The notes: a model not told the origin generated them from the sequence alone. DNA of 64,000 bases from Acanthacorydalis orientalis (GCA_034766995.1 CM068317.1:7385001-7449000); one strand, 5' to 3'; positions 35,030-47,715 are shown, numbered from the stretch's first letter. Program-made: numbers and translations.

Positions 35030-35350
35030 GCCAATAAAATGAATCACGTAGTCGAAGTGTCAGCGAAACGCTTCGAGCCTAATGGACGTGTGAATTGTGA
35101 TTACCGCTGCCGACTTCTTGAAATTCTGATAAGGTTCCCCGTTCGACGGAACTGTGCATTTTGAGTTCACGGGAAATAAGTGACATTGGCGTCAAACGAA
35201 ACGTTCTCGTCACCGATAATATCAAATACTGACACATTCAATGTTATAACGTTGTGCCACAAAATCCGACGTGCGTGGTTTTTACGAACACAATGATGAT
35301 TTTCCATCGATGAACTTGAATACAGACAAAAATTTTTTGCTTCAGTCAGT
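35030..35350. other. GC/CpG-richer island, function unknown
   Basis: Contains GTCAGCGAAACGCTTCGAGC, CCGTTCGACGG and TCCGACGTGCGTGG. A minus-strand 62-codon frame (35167-35355) has no recognisable domain. Confidence 0.35.
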
Positions 35351-35712
35351 TGCAAATACTAGAAAATGTGAAACGATTTTTTTTACACTTTACTTTTATT
35401 CGTATATTTCAAAAAATGCAAAAATAAAGTGTTAGACGGATTTTTCCTGTAGGAAATTGCTTAATTTTGTTAGAAATGCAGCTCCATTTCTTTACTATTC
35501 TGTCAGTTGTGAATCTTGTATTCATTAAATATTAAATAAAATTTATCAAAACGATTAACTTCATAAAATTTATTAATACCATTCAATTTTTTTAATATCA
35601 ATTAAATTTTTTTCTTTGATCTCGTTATAAAAACAGATTATTTTTGTATAGAATATTGACACTTACCATTTAAGTAGATAAAAAATAATTTTTATTTAAG
35701 ACTATAAGACTC

Positions 35713-35768
35713 ACTCTCTCTCTCTCTCTCTATATATATGTATATATATATATATATATGTGTGTATA

Positions 35769-35836
<68 letters not shown>
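35713..35836. repeat. (TC)n-(TA)n compound microsatellite
   Basis: A TC run followed by about 100 bp of TA/TATG, ending exactly at the transposon end at 35837. Confidence 0.95.
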
Positions 35837-35839
<3 letters not shown>

Positions 35840-36756
35840 TTCTAATAGGGACGCAATTTTTTTATGAGGTTACATTTCATAGATATCAAACAAACAGCTG
35901 TATTTTTTAAGATTTGTTAAACTTTGACATTGCCAATTTTAGTTACGGCTTTAGTTTAGGTTCAGTTAACACAAAAACTGAATCCAGCAGACAGTTCACT
36001 GTGCCGGAGATTTGTTAATTGGATACTGAAATACGGTTATTCTAAAAAAATCATCCTTAGCAATGAGGCTTATTTCGAACTGTAGTTATGTTAACAAGTA
36101 AAATTGTTGAATTTTGGGTGAAAAAAATCCGAAGATGATCGTTGAGAAGCCACCTCATACAGAAAAAGTGATTGTTTGGTGCGCACTGTAATCCAATGTA
36201 GTCATTGTTCCTTATTTTTTAGTGAATCAGTTTGATAAAATTATTACTGTTAATGGAGAAAGATAGCGAAACAGTACCCATTTTTTTCTGGAAGAATTCG
36301 ATGATATTGATCTGGAGGATATGCAATTCCAACAAGCCATACAGATAGTCAAATAATTGATTTATTTGAGGATGAAATTTTCTGGTCGCGTTATTTCCAG
36401 AAATGGATACATTACTTAGCCACCAAGATCCTGCGATTTAACAACGTAAATCTACTTTTTTTGATATCACATTAAAGGAAAAGTGTACGCCAATAGTCCT
36501 AAAATAATTTTCGACCTAAAATATTAAATCCGAAGAGTAATTTGTAAGATATAACCCCAGTTATGTAGGGATATTATTGAAAATTTTAACAAAAGAATGG
36601 TTACTTATAAGAAAGGATGCGGACGTTATTTACACGATATTCTTTTATATTTACAAATGGCATACCCTTAACTATTAACTACAATAAAGAACTTAAAATT
36701 TCAGCGCAAATTCTATGTTTTATTTCAAATTAAAAAATTGCGTCCTTATTGGAAAA
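35837..36756 (+). mobile_element. IS630/Tc1-mariner element, internally deleted, intact ends
   Basis: Terminal inverted repeats of about 25 bp: GTTTTCTAATAGGGACGCAA at 35837 and, inverted, TTGCGTCCTTATTGGAAAAC ending at 36756. The 920 bp between them carry a broken transposase of the insect family with the FVNKQN...NGERYR wording. The 5' HTH part is mostly missing, so this is a deletion derivative. The left end directly abuts a (TA)n array. Confidence 0.85.
35955..36680 (+). pseudogene. IS630/Tc1-type DDE transposase pseudogene
   Basis: In-order motifs on the plus strand: KIILSNEAYFEL near 36035, GEKNPKMIVEKPPHTEKVIV near 36110-36170, TVNGER near 36250, SGRVISRNG near 36385 and PPRSCDL near 36420, then KVYAN near 36485 and a decayed C terminus. 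Relatives have SDEAHF at the first site; here the catalytic Asp is Asn (SNEAYF). The second Asp (in QQDGA of relatives) is lost in a small deletion near 36330. Several stops are present. The product would be a cut-and-paste transposase, now dead. Confidence 0.85.
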
Positions 36757-36769
36757 CCTTGTGAACATA

Positions 36770-37410
36770 AACATATCCTTATAAAACAATAGTTTAAGTA
36801 AACATTAAATACAAAATCGAACAGAAGTAATCATTTTTAAAAATTAACAAATAACAGCTCTTTGAAAAATCAAAAAGATTTTAGACTTAGTAATTACTGT
36901 ATTCAGTATTTTTTCGGAACATTCGAGATGAAAAAGTTTTAACAATGGACAGTTATGATTCATAATAAGATATTGACACATTATAGAGAAAATGAGTTAG
37001 AAAATATAATGAAGAAAAAATCGAGAGAAAAATAATGAATGGGTTTGTTTTATAAAAACCTGTATTTTTTTATCCGTTTCAACTACTTTTCTGGATTTGA
37101 GCACGAATAGCGTGATCGTCTACTGAGCCATAAGCTGATCTTTTAACATATGCCGACTATGGCTGTTGTCGGGGCAATTTCTGCCTCTAGGTACGGCCAC
37201 TGTACAACTTAAAATTTTCTTTTTTACCATAGGCTGATCAGAAACACCGTAAATTCGTGCAAAAAAAAATCCGTTTTAACCTCAATTGCAAAGTTTAGTA
37301 CTTAATAATCCATTATACTCGTACAAAACTAAATTATAAGGAGTTATAATTAACTTATCAAAAGCATTTCAGTGATTTTTTATGATATATTACAAAAATA
37401 TCTCCCTATT
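36770..37410. other. AT-rich stretch with a small GC-richer patch
   Basis: A less AT-rich patch at about 37090-37210 (GCGTGATCGTCTACTGAGCC, TGTTGTCGGGGC). Nothing recognised. Confidence 0.4.
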
Positions 37411-37416
37411 AATAAT

Positions 37417-37850
37417 ATATGCGGTTTGATCTAAAAATATTCTGATTGCGCACAGTTAATCATCAAAGAAATAAACTACTGATATGATATGATGCTGCCG
37501 TTAGTTGTGACTTAACTGCCGGTGAGTTCTTATCAAAAATTCATTTCTTTTGAGAGCTATACACATTTTCGTAATTAGATTTTCTTTATTTTGTCCGTTT
37601 TTGAGATAGAACTGACTGAAGAATAGCTCGTCTGTGTAGAATTTTGTTTTGAATTTGGTAAGACAGTGAGAAAAACTCTTTAACTTTCGGAAATAACCAT
37701 TAGAGAAGATGTTATGACATACAAACAAACCATCATTCATCGCAATACAAAACATTAAGTTCTCAAGGACCGAAGAAATTTCGTCAAGTGAAGTCGAATT
37801 TGATGCCATGGTTATCACATTTTTCAATACCAAAGCTTGTTCACAGTAAA
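37417..37850 (+). mobile_element. Mariner remnant, family D copy 1 (5' part, internally deleted)
   Basis: Starts with TATGCGGTTTGATCTAAAAA, matching the terminal repeat of the 45478 copy, and aligns with that copy through its first ~280 bp (shared GATATGATATGATG, CTGGTGAG/GCCGGTGAG, ATTAGATTTTCTTT). Broken plus-strand frames give the HTH_48/Mos1-like N terminus (EFCFEFGKTVRKTL near 37650, REDVMTYKQ near 37705) and then jump to a catalytic-domain stretch (QGPKKFRQVKSNLMAMVITF-like, 37770-37830). So the middle is deleted and the 3' end is missing. A 110-codon minus-strand frame here is an antisense shadow. Confidence 0.72.
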
Positions 37851-38279
37851 TGGTTAAATTTTTGGTATTTAAAATTTTATTTTTTACATTAACTACATTT
37901 TCGAGAAATTACTTAGAGATTTATATTAAATTTTGATTGATATAGTTCCACATCAAGAAAAATAGCGGTCCAAATTCACTTTCATATCTTTATCAATTTT
38001 CATTCTTAAAGCTTCTTATATTTTTATTAAAGAACTACTTCTCTTTTTAATTTGTCATTTATTTGAGTTAAAATGAATTCATACTTTAGGAGGGTTCAAG
38101 ATCAAAAATAAGTAAAATAATCTAAAACATTTATTTTCAAAACATATTTTCACTTTTACTTAGACTTTTGAAAAAATAAAATTCGCAAAATGGAAATAAA
38201 TAACTGTTAAGTAAAATTATCTTTCTAAATATAAAAAAACAATTCCATCATAACATTTCTTTAAACAATTTTCTTCACA

Positions 38280-38662
38280 TAAACCACCACCCGCAACGGC
38301 GCTCTGTTACGCAACGGCGTTATTCTGTAAAAGAAGCACGTTAACCATTTTCATTTCCGATCATCAATGATTGGTTAATGGATATCGTGTGGTCTCTATT
38401 CTGATTAGTTAATATTAGAAACATGTATGCAACTCTTTCACGGTGTACAACGAACGAGGGTATACGATTTCAGTGTAAAACTGATAAAAAAAAATTTCAA
38501 ATATTGTATTTTGTGGTTAGTTTTTGAAAGATTTTCAATAAAAATTTTACGTGTTACATTTAAAGCAAATTATTTGTGCATATAATTTGTAAAACTTTTG
38601 GTATTTATTAGAGGAGAGCAAGTGTCAGCAAGCGTAGCGTCTAGGGGGCGAAGCCCTTTGCT
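38280..38662 (+). repeat. Unclassified GC-ended dispersed repeat, copy 2
   Basis: Blocks in order: GCAACGGCGCTCTGTTACGC at the start, ATGATTGGTTAATGGATATC, TTTCACGGTGTACAACGAAC, GTATACGATTTCAGTGTAAA, AATAAAAATTTTACGTGTTA, AGAGGAGAGCAAG and a GC-rich end GGGGGCGAAGCCC. Same order as copies at 21045 (inverted) and 43097. Confidence 0.75.
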
Positions 38663-38809
38663 AATTTAAAAAAAATATTTAAGTATTGACTGAAGGATTA
38701 ATATAAATTAAGGAAATATCATACGATAATTTTACAAGGATGGATTAAAAATATTAATAAAGACATTATTTTGTTTAATTTCTAAAATTAAACTACTATC
38801 AACCTAAAT

Positions 38810-38893
38810 ATTATATATATATATATATGACTTAAAAATTAGCATCAGTATTTCAGTAATTTTCAATCTCATTGAGTTGTTAATTTAAATATT

Positions 38894-38980
<87 letters not shown>
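38810..38980. repeat. Three (TA)n arrays
   Basis: TA runs at 38810-38829, about 38895-38940 and 38948-38980. Confidence 0.93.
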
Positions 38981-38986
<6 letters not shown>

Positions 38987-38989
38987 TAA

Positions 38990-40020
38990 AAACTTATTTC
39001 ATTCTACCATATTTTGTTTCAAGATAATAAAATTTGAAAGTTTATATTTAAAGAAACGAAAAATGAAATTTCAGTAAACGGTTGGAAAAAATGAAAAAAT
39101 AATTTAATGTGTGTGTATATAGAAAATATCAAATGATACATGTATTATAGCTACGTGCGTTATGATTTTTTTATGCGCTGTTTTAAAAATTTAAAAACAA
39201 GTTTATGCAAACAACTCGTTCTCAGTAAAATTTAATATGATTTATTTTTTCGTACGCTGTAATATGTCTTCGTTAAGAATATTATTAAATTAAATATCAG
39301 CGTAACGTTTAGTATTATTAAAACGAAATATTTTACATATTTCACTGTTTGTGGATGAATGTATAAAACATGTTTCATATAAAATTTTCATTAATTATGA
39401 TCTTATTTAATTAGTAAAGTAATTTTTAGAACTAAATTTGTAGAACTAAATAAAGTACTATTTTTTATATTTCTGATTAAATACTCATATTTTGAATAAA
39501 ATTCCCTTAGAAACAATTGTTTAAATAATTACATTTTTGTTGAGTTTTATTTGATAAGTATAAAATAAAAATTATACAGAACCTTACAAAGAATCTCAAT
39601 GTTTAGTTTTTTGTTACTTCTCAGTTAACCTTTATAAAAATATTTATATTTCATTTTCACTGATAGTCAAATAAATCAATAATAATCAAAATACGTTAAA
39701 GTAATCATTTCGAACAAGTTATAATATATAAATATTAATTCAATCTATATTCTTTCAAATGAGAAATAAACTTTCTGAACTGAATACTGAAATATGATAC
39801 TATAAAGAAAACATTAAAAAGAACATATTCTTAACTGAAAATATATAACATGAACAGAACTAACGATTCAACTCGATTAAACAACTTCATTTTGCTGTAG
39901 TTCATTCGATTGAAATCAAATATTAAAAACAAAATAGCATAAACTCAATATTATATTTCTTTTTCACTTCATTTTCCTATATATTTTGAAGTTAATCTTG
40001 AACATACTGTAGAGATGTTT
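38990..40020. other. AT-rich stretch, nothing recognised
   Basis: No feature seen. Confidence 0.45.
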
Positions 40021-40028
40021 ATAAAAAG

Positions 40029-40092
<64 letters not shown>

Positions 40093-40108
40093 GTATATAT
40101 ATATATAA
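40029..40108. repeat. (AT)n microsatellite
   Basis: Pure run with GTA interruptions at its end. Confidence 0.95.
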
Positions 40109-40308
40109 AATCCAAAGTGTATTAAAAAAGTCATTGTAAAATGGAAACAGCAAAGAATAATTTATAACAAAGAAAAATTCCAAATGGTGCATATGTAATG
40201 AATGTTAAATTTATTCCGATCCCATGTACATAATATATGAATGTTGGAAAAAAAGCTTTATATGAAACTCTATACAAAATACAACTATGTTTTCTCTAAA
40301 TATTCAAA

Positions 40309-40309
<1 letters not shown>

Positions 40310-40399
<90 letters not shown>
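40310..40399. repeat. (AT)n microsatellite
   Basis: About 90 bp of uninterrupted AT. Confidence 0.95.
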
Positions 40400-40406
<7 letters not shown>

Positions 40407-40609
40407 ATATACATACATATTACGATGAGTATGTATAAAGAAAATATAAAACTATATTTTAAATGTTTATTATTGGATGAGTAAATGTTTGGAATTGTCA
40501 GGTCTGATAATAAATCAAAATATTAATGTTTATGTAAATTATAAAATGGAAATTAATCTTTAAAAAATGTTTGTTACTCAAAAATTTGTTTTTTTAAATT
40601 TAGAAAATG

Positions 40610-40610
40610 G

Positions 40611-40641
<31 letters not shown>

Positions 40642-40644
40642 ATA
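40610..40644. repeat. (TA)n abutting mariner end
   Basis: TA/TATG run directly adjoining the element at 40645. Confidence 0.93.
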
Positions 40645-41220
40645 TTAGGTTGGTAGAAAAATAATTGCTGTTTATAACCTTCAAATTCATATAAATTTTT
40701 CTCAGCAGCTGTTTTACGTGATCCAGAACTGTTGAATGACTAATACCTAACTTTTGTGCAAGCTCTCGAATAATTGTGCGTGGTTCTAATTCAACAAACG
40801 CTTTCAGTTCGTTATGAAGTAAAGAATAACTTTCGCGTCCTTTTTCATCTTCATATGGTTTCATCTGGGGCTTTTGTCTCCAGCATAAAAATTTTACAAC
40901 CACCATTACACTGTATGATTCTTAACAGTATCCATACCAAAAGTATCGTTTAGTTTACAAGAAGTTTCTGCTGCTTTACTACCCGTTTTGTACTCAATAA
41001 AAAATTTGCTCTTATTTGCTTCTTTTCCATCTTTAATTGAATAAACCAAATTGACGCAAAATTAATAATAAAACCAAAGCAGATGTTACCAAAATACACA
41101 CCGAAAAATGCAATTTAAAATGATGTTAACATGAACAGTAAGAATTTACAATTTCATTGAAAAGAATTAAGGTTAGAATTTAGAAAACAAAAACAGAAAT
41201 AATTTTCATATCAACCTAAT
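40645..41220 (-). mobile_element. HTH-only mariner derivative, copy 4
   Basis: Complete 576 bp element: TTAGGTTGGTAGAAAAATAA at 40645 and the inverted AATTTTCATATCAACCTAA ending at 41220, with TA on both sides (40643-40644, 41221-41222). It shows the same deletion junction as copy 1: the HTH half runs straight into GCTGAGAAAAATTTATAT and the terminal repeat. It sits at the edge of a (TA)n tract. Confidence 0.92.
40660..41020 (-). pseudogene. Mariner transposase N-terminal (HTH) fragment
   Basis: Split in two frames. Upstream part: EYKTGSKAAETSCKLNDTFG near 40990. Downstream part, in an open frame at 40574-40906: GRESYSLLHNELKAFVELEP, then RELAQKLGISHSTVLDHVKQ, the second helix-turn-helix of mariner transposases. 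The frame then runs out through the 3' terminal repeat into the neighbouring TA array. No catalytic domain. Confidence 0.85.
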
Positions 41221-41500
41221 AACATTATCATACTTGTTAAGTGTAGCTATATAAAAATGCATTAATACAATTCCTATTACAAACCCGTCAATTTTTTTAC
41301 ACTAACTCAACATATAAAAAAATATTTTAAAACTGTAAAATAGTTGATTTATACAAAGTACTCAACGTCCAACTTTATTTAATTAAAAGAATTTCTAAAA
41401 CTTATTAAAAAAAATCTTAACAACGAGATTTAAAAATCTTTTTAGAAAAATACAAGATTTTTTTGTAATAATATGGAATACATACATATATGGGTAAATC

Positions 41501-41535
<35 letters not shown>

Positions 41536-41536
41536 T

Positions 41537-41587
<51 letters not shown>
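41501..41587. repeat. (TA)n microsatellite
   Basis: TA array with TTTATA interruptions, ending at the foldback unit. Confidence 0.93.
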
Positions 41588-41590
<3 letters not shown>

Positions 41591-41821
41591 CGATTCAATT
41601 TAGGATTCTATATGAAAGTATTAAAAAAATATAAAAATTAAAAAATATCATGTTATCTTTTAATTTTTGCGATTTTTTAATACTTTGTTGAAGCCTATAT
41701 ATATATATAGGATGATTCAATTTAGGATTCTATATGAAAGTATTAAAAAAAAAACATAAAAATTAAAAAAAATCATGTTGTTTTTAATTTTTGCCATTTT
41801 TTTAATACTTTGTTGAAGCCT
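41588..41821. mobile_element. Tandemly duplicated ~110 bp foldback MITE
   Basis: Unit 1 is 41588-41696 and unit 2 is 41709-41821, about 121 bp period, joined by a short TA tract. Each runs from GATTCAATTTAGGATTCTAT to TTTAATACTTTGTTGAAGCC. Within each unit the left arm GAAAGTATTAAAAAAA...AAATTAAAA pairs with the right arm TTTTAATTTTTG...TTTTTTAATACTTTG, so each is a near-complete inverted repeat with a short loop (ATATCATGTT or AATCATGTTG). No coding capacity. Confidence 0.85.
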
Positions 41822-41840
41822 AAATTAAATCTGCCTTCAT

Positions 41841-43090
<1,250 letters not shown>

Positions 43091-43096
43091 ATTAAA

Positions 43097-43480
43097 AGTC
43101 CGTCCTGTTGTTGTTGTCGTCATCAGTTGATTTTTATTCGTGTTCTGATCGGTTGACACCGGTTACATATATGTAACTCTCTTACGGTGTACAACGAAAG
43201 TGAGTATACGATTTCAGTGTAAAATTGATAAAGAAATTATTTAAAATATATGAATTTACTGAAGCTTTAGAGTAAAAAAATTATTATACATTTTAATATT
43301 ATATTTAGTTGTTAATTTTTTAAACTTTTCCAATAAAAATTTTACGTTTTACATTTTTTGCGGATTATTTATTCGTATAAATTTTTAATTTGTTAATTGT
43401 TAAGGGAAAGTGAGGATCAGTGAGCGGTGAAAGAAGCCCCCCTGGGGGTGGATGAGACCAGCGATAAATGGGAGGAACTC
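43097..43480 (+). repeat. Unclassified GC-ended dispersed repeat, copy 3
   Basis: Blocks in order: GTCCGTCCTGTTG start, TCTGATCGGTTGACACCGG, CTTACGGTGTACAACGAAAG, GTATACGATTTCAGTGTAAA, CTGAAGCTTTAGAGTAAAAA, CCAATAAAAATTTTACG, TTAAGGGAAAGTGAGGATCA and a GC-rich end CCCCCCTGGGGG. It shares the CTGAAGCTTTAGAG block with copy 1 and the GTGTACAACGAA block with copy 2. Confidence 0.78.
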
Positions 43481-43640
43481 ACCGATATATATTTAACATG
43501 AAATTAGATTACAAGTTTTCCTTTTTATTAATATTTCATAATCTCATTACAAACAATAGAATTTATAAAATATTAGCAATTTAAAATAAAATACACATGC
43601 ACTCAGACACACATTATATTCACAGTTCACACATTCAGTT

Positions 43641-43644
<4 letters not shown>

Positions 43645-43702
<58 letters not shown>
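43645..43702. repeat. (AT)n microsatellite
   Basis: Pure alternating run. Confidence 0.95.
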
Positions 43703-43703
<1 letters not shown>

Positions 43704-43709
43704 TATATA

Positions 43710-44180
43710 CTTAAGGTGGATATATTTCAATATATTAATTTTCGTACAGAAATATTTGTGTGTGATTAACAAAGTTAGTTATTAATACTGATAACTTTAT
43801 CGTTCGAAACGTAAGATTTAAGAGAAAATGGAATAAAATTTAATTGAAATTCTTGCTATTAATATAAAACAAAAGTTAAATCGGTATTTCGTTTTTGATA
43901 CTCTGTAAATTACTTTATTTTTTCAAACTCTATGTAAAAATCTACAAGATTACTTTTTAAAGATAGAGTATAAACGTACAAAAAGGTATTTTTTTTTTAT
44001 TTAGATACATCATTATTTTTCTACGCGGAAAAAATCTTTTCAACGAAATATTGATTAAAATGTCATTGAAAAAATATACTTGTTTCAATTTAGCTGACGT
44101 GCAGTTTATATTGAATTGAAATTTATTTTTTCGAGATTCTTATTTATTTGGACGAATTTCAAGTACGAAAGAAATTTTAT
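43710..44180. other. AT-rich stretch, nothing recognised
   Basis: No feature seen. Confidence 0.45.
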
Positions 44181-44185
44181 TGAAG

Positions 44186-44186
<1 letters not shown>

Positions 44187-44246
<60 letters not shown>

Positions 44247-44262
44247 TACATATACATAAATT
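44187..44262. repeat. (TA)n microsatellite
   Basis: TA array with ACAT units at its end. Confidence 0.95.
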
Positions 44263-44479
44263 TGTAAGCTGGTAATATTTAGATTTTTGGTTTAGTTCAT
44301 AAACGTAGCATTTTCTTAAATAATTTTATATTCATGTTTTTAAATAACATGAATTAAAAAAATGATTTATTCAAATCAATTTAAACAACATAATTAAAAG
44401 GTTGAAAATAAGAATATCCAGAAGAATATATTAAAAATAATTACCAATTTAACTGATAATAGCGAAAATAAAATCGGAT

Positions 44480-44770
44480 ATAATTCGAATGATCAAAGCG
44501 TACAGGAAGTCGTATATTAAGTGTATTCTTCTCTACGCATAGAACTTTATCCATCTATATGATCTCTCGGAAGCCGCTTGATTGATTGTACAAGTTATTC
44601 CTTTAGTAATTTTCCTTAAGCCTTAGACATCAATTTTCGTCGATTCTATTCTTAAAGAAAATCAGTCCTACGCTAGCATTATATTCTCCCTAATCTCAGC
44701 ACGGAGTTGCATTCCTTTGTATTATTGTTCACATCTGTTACGGAGGTTCTGTAACGAGAGTGGGTGTATG
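44480..44770. other. Mildly GC-richer island, function unknown
   Basis: Includes ATCTCTCGGAAGCCGCTTG and TGTTACGGAGGTTCTGTAACG. The latter contains the inverted pair GTTACGGAG...CTGTAAC. No coding domain. Confidence 0.3.
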
Positions 44771-45184
44771 TTATTTTATAATTACATGAAAATTGTTTTT
44801 GTAAAAGCATTGCGCTTCTTTTTTAAGATACATTTTTCAATTTACTCGTCTAACTGTTATTATGTTTCTGATTCAAAATATAAATATGATCAATGCTTAT
44901 ATTTTTCATAACAACATTTAATTAATAATTAAATTTAACATTTGTCTCCAACAAAATATACTTTTCATCGTATTTAAATTTTTGTTCCGTGCGTTCTCTG
45001 TTTTTCCTTTATAACTTAACCTATTTAAAATAAATAAATTTAATATTAAGATTGCTTTAGTGTGTATAATTAAAATATATTTTATTAAACACATGATTGT
45101 AAAGTATAATTAATTAATATAAGATTTTATCAAAATTTCAAAAATGGAAACAGCCATTTTATTTTTTAATTTAACAACACAATA

Positions 45185-45300
45185 TCAAATCAGATTTTTT
45201 AGTATCTTAAAGCACTGATAATGTTGTTATAGCCATCAAAATAGAAATAATCAGTAATCTCAAATGATCAGTGAATATTTTTAACATTTTTAATTAGGGA
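45185..45300 (+). repeat. Old dispersed repeat, copy 5
   Basis: Reference copy for this family: TTTAGTATCTTAAAGCACTG, ATAATG, TATAGCCATCAAAATAGAAA, TAATCAGTAATCTC, ATGATCAGTG. Similar block order is seen near 7741, 21565 (inverted), 31505, 33835 (inverted), 56560, 58715 and 63480. Too diverged to set true ends. Confidence 0.45.
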
Positions 45301-45477
45301 AAAATGTATAATCTGTTGAACGAATGAAACATTTCATTGCAAAATAGAATTAAGCCACAGTTTTATTATTGTATTATAAAAAAATGAAAGTTTCAATTTC
45401 AGTTATGAATTTTTTTATTATTTTTTTTAAATCAGTAATCAACAATAATGCATTTTATTCTTTGCCACGTTACTGGC

Positions 45478-46412
45478 TATATGAGCTTTGATTGAAAAAT
45501 ATTCAGACTATGCGCATAGCTCAGTACTTAGTAAATGAAAAAAGAAACTAGTGATATATGATATGATGAGGTCATCAGATATGAATTTACTTCTGGTGAG
45601 TTTGTAAAAAAATAATTTCTTTCCAGAAGTATAAGGGTTTTCGAAATTAGATTTTCTTTCTCTTACTAATTCTTTCCATTACTATTTCTTTTTGAAATAG
45701 AAATAGTTGAATAGTAGTACGTTTGTGAAAAATGTTATTTTAAATTCGGAAAAATAGCAATAAAAGCACTTTAGCTTTTGAAAACTGGTTTTGGAGAAGA
45801 TGGTTTGAGTTATCCAACATGTATGAATGACTCAGACACTTTAATTGAGTCATAAATTTAAACAAAGATGGGAAAAGATTGTTTAGACCTTCAACTTCTG
45901 GACAACAGAAAAGTTATCGAAATGGACAAAAACTTATCTTTTGATTAGCTTCAGAACAAATAAGAATATCATACAGGTTGTGCTTAAATATGTTAATCAA
46001 TACTTTAGGCATGAGTTGCGTTACTGCACACTTTGTTCTTCGTCATGACAACGTACCAATTCATCCTCCACTTCTGGTTTGGCATTTTTTTGACGAAAAC
46101 AGAATGATTATCATTCTCCATCTACAATACTTACCTGAATTGACTCCACGTGACTTCGTTTTGTTTCTAAAACTAAAGAGTTAGAGAAATAGATTCCAGT
46201 TTCAAAGGATTGAAGAGATAAAAGAAAATTCTGAGCATAATTTAAACACAATTCTCAAAAAAAGTGTCTTTAAGGAATGTTTCCAAAACAGTAAAAGGTA
46301 TTGGCAGCAGTGCAGAGAACTATTTCAAACTGGACAATTTTTATTTAAAATATTCTTTTATAAATAAAATTTTATTATGCTATTTCGGGTATTTTTGATC
46401 AAATTTCGTATT
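45478..46412 (+). mobile_element. Mariner remnant, family D copy 2, both ends present
   Basis: The left end, TATGAGCTTTGATTGAAAAATATTC, and the inverted right end at about 46372-46412 (ATTTTTGATCAAATTTCGTAT) share a terminal repeat with further matching bases inside. Between them is a broken transposase with the middle removed (about 45930-45985). Copy 1 at 37417 shares the left end and leader. The ends and coding resemble a widespread insect mariner type with an HTH_48 (Mos1-like) N terminus. Confidence 0.78.
45720..46330 (+). pseudogene. Mariner transposase pseudogene (HTH_48 / DD34D type)
   Basis: N-terminal part near 45745-45900 in broken frames: FGKIAIKALXLLKTGFGEDG followed by a stop-ridden linker. 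C-terminal catalytic part is an open frame 45978-46184 with FVLRHDNVPIHPP (second Asp) and ELTPRDFVLF (third Asp); exactly 34 residues separate the two Asp, the DD34D spacing. After a stop it continues with FQRIEEIKEN, KSVFKECFQ and YWQQCRELF, the expected tail. The first catalytic Asp region is deleted, so the protein is dead. Confidence 0.85.
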
Positions 46413-46419
46413 TGATTTG

Positions 46420-46730
46420 ATTTATTTAATTTCAGTCGTCTACTTATAACAAGTAGAAATACTTAGTAGTATTTTGAAATTATATTTGACTCAAAGTAAT
46501 ACTCTCTAATAAAAACTATATAATGAGAACTTTTAGAAAATGAAGAATAATCCAAATTTATTATAAAACACAGACAGTACTACTGATTAGCCAATAATGA
46601 CATTTTTGTATTAAAACTTTAATTGCTATAAATTACTAAATGATTCAAATATTTTTAAATTATATTATCAAAAAGAGATAAAAAACACTAATGGCTTGAC
46701 TATATATGATTAAAATAAAACCTATTTCTA
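46420..46730. other. AT-rich stretch, nothing recognised
   Basis: No feature seen. Confidence 0.45.
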
Positions 46731-46878
<148 letters not shown>

Positions 46879-47290
46879 GGATTGTGTGCAGTCATATTTA
46901 TTTGTAATCAACATTGCTGTATTTCATTCTATTTGTCTCTAACCGCGCAATTGATGAATAGAGATAAAGTATTTTCTTTTGTTATAAGGTTCATTAAGAC
47001 AATAGTTTCATTTTCATTCATTGAATTCTTTAATGGTGGTAATGACTTTAGTTGTTGACGTGTCCTTAGACTCCAAATAGCTAAATAGCTTATTTCAGTA
47101 AATTCATAGTAAATTTAAAATACGAGAATTAGGTATTAAAGTGCATTCTCTGGCTCTTTTATAATAAATTTATTTTAGATACAAATTGATAATATGGTGC
47201 ATTAATTTTCTCTTTTATTATTGAAAGAGTTAAAAAATGTTTTTAAACAGTTATCATAGCATGGATCTTACTATGCATGTACACAAAAAC

Positions 47291-47292
47291 TT

Positions 47293-47326
<34 letters not shown>
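47291..47326. repeat. (TA)n microsatellite
   Basis: Short TA array. Confidence 0.9.
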
Positions 47327-47650
47327 TAAAAAACTGTTATATATTGTCAAAATGTTTAAAACACCTTTTATAATTTCAAACTCATAACGAGGCACAAAAT
47401 TAGAATATCTTTTCCTATTATACAAAAATTAATATTTTCTCTTTGTTTTTGTAATTAACTTTATTTTCCACAATAAAAGAAAATAAAGTTGAGAAATTAC
47501 ATCTTCATACTAATTTTTAAAAACATAATCCTACATTATTTTAATTAGCTACAGAGGTATTATTGTATCTTTTTATCAATATTTATTCTTGAATAACACT
47601 AAATAAAATTTGAGATTTACTCTTCTGTAATGAATTATTCCTTAAAATAT

Positions 47651-47667
47651 TTTATATATATTTATAT

Positions 47668-47715
<48 letters not shown>

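Noticed and set aside
37501..37833. 110-codon minus-strand frame, the longest non-repeat frame after the mariner one
   Set aside because: It is antisense to the family D transposase remnant, whose plus-strand motifs are recognisable.
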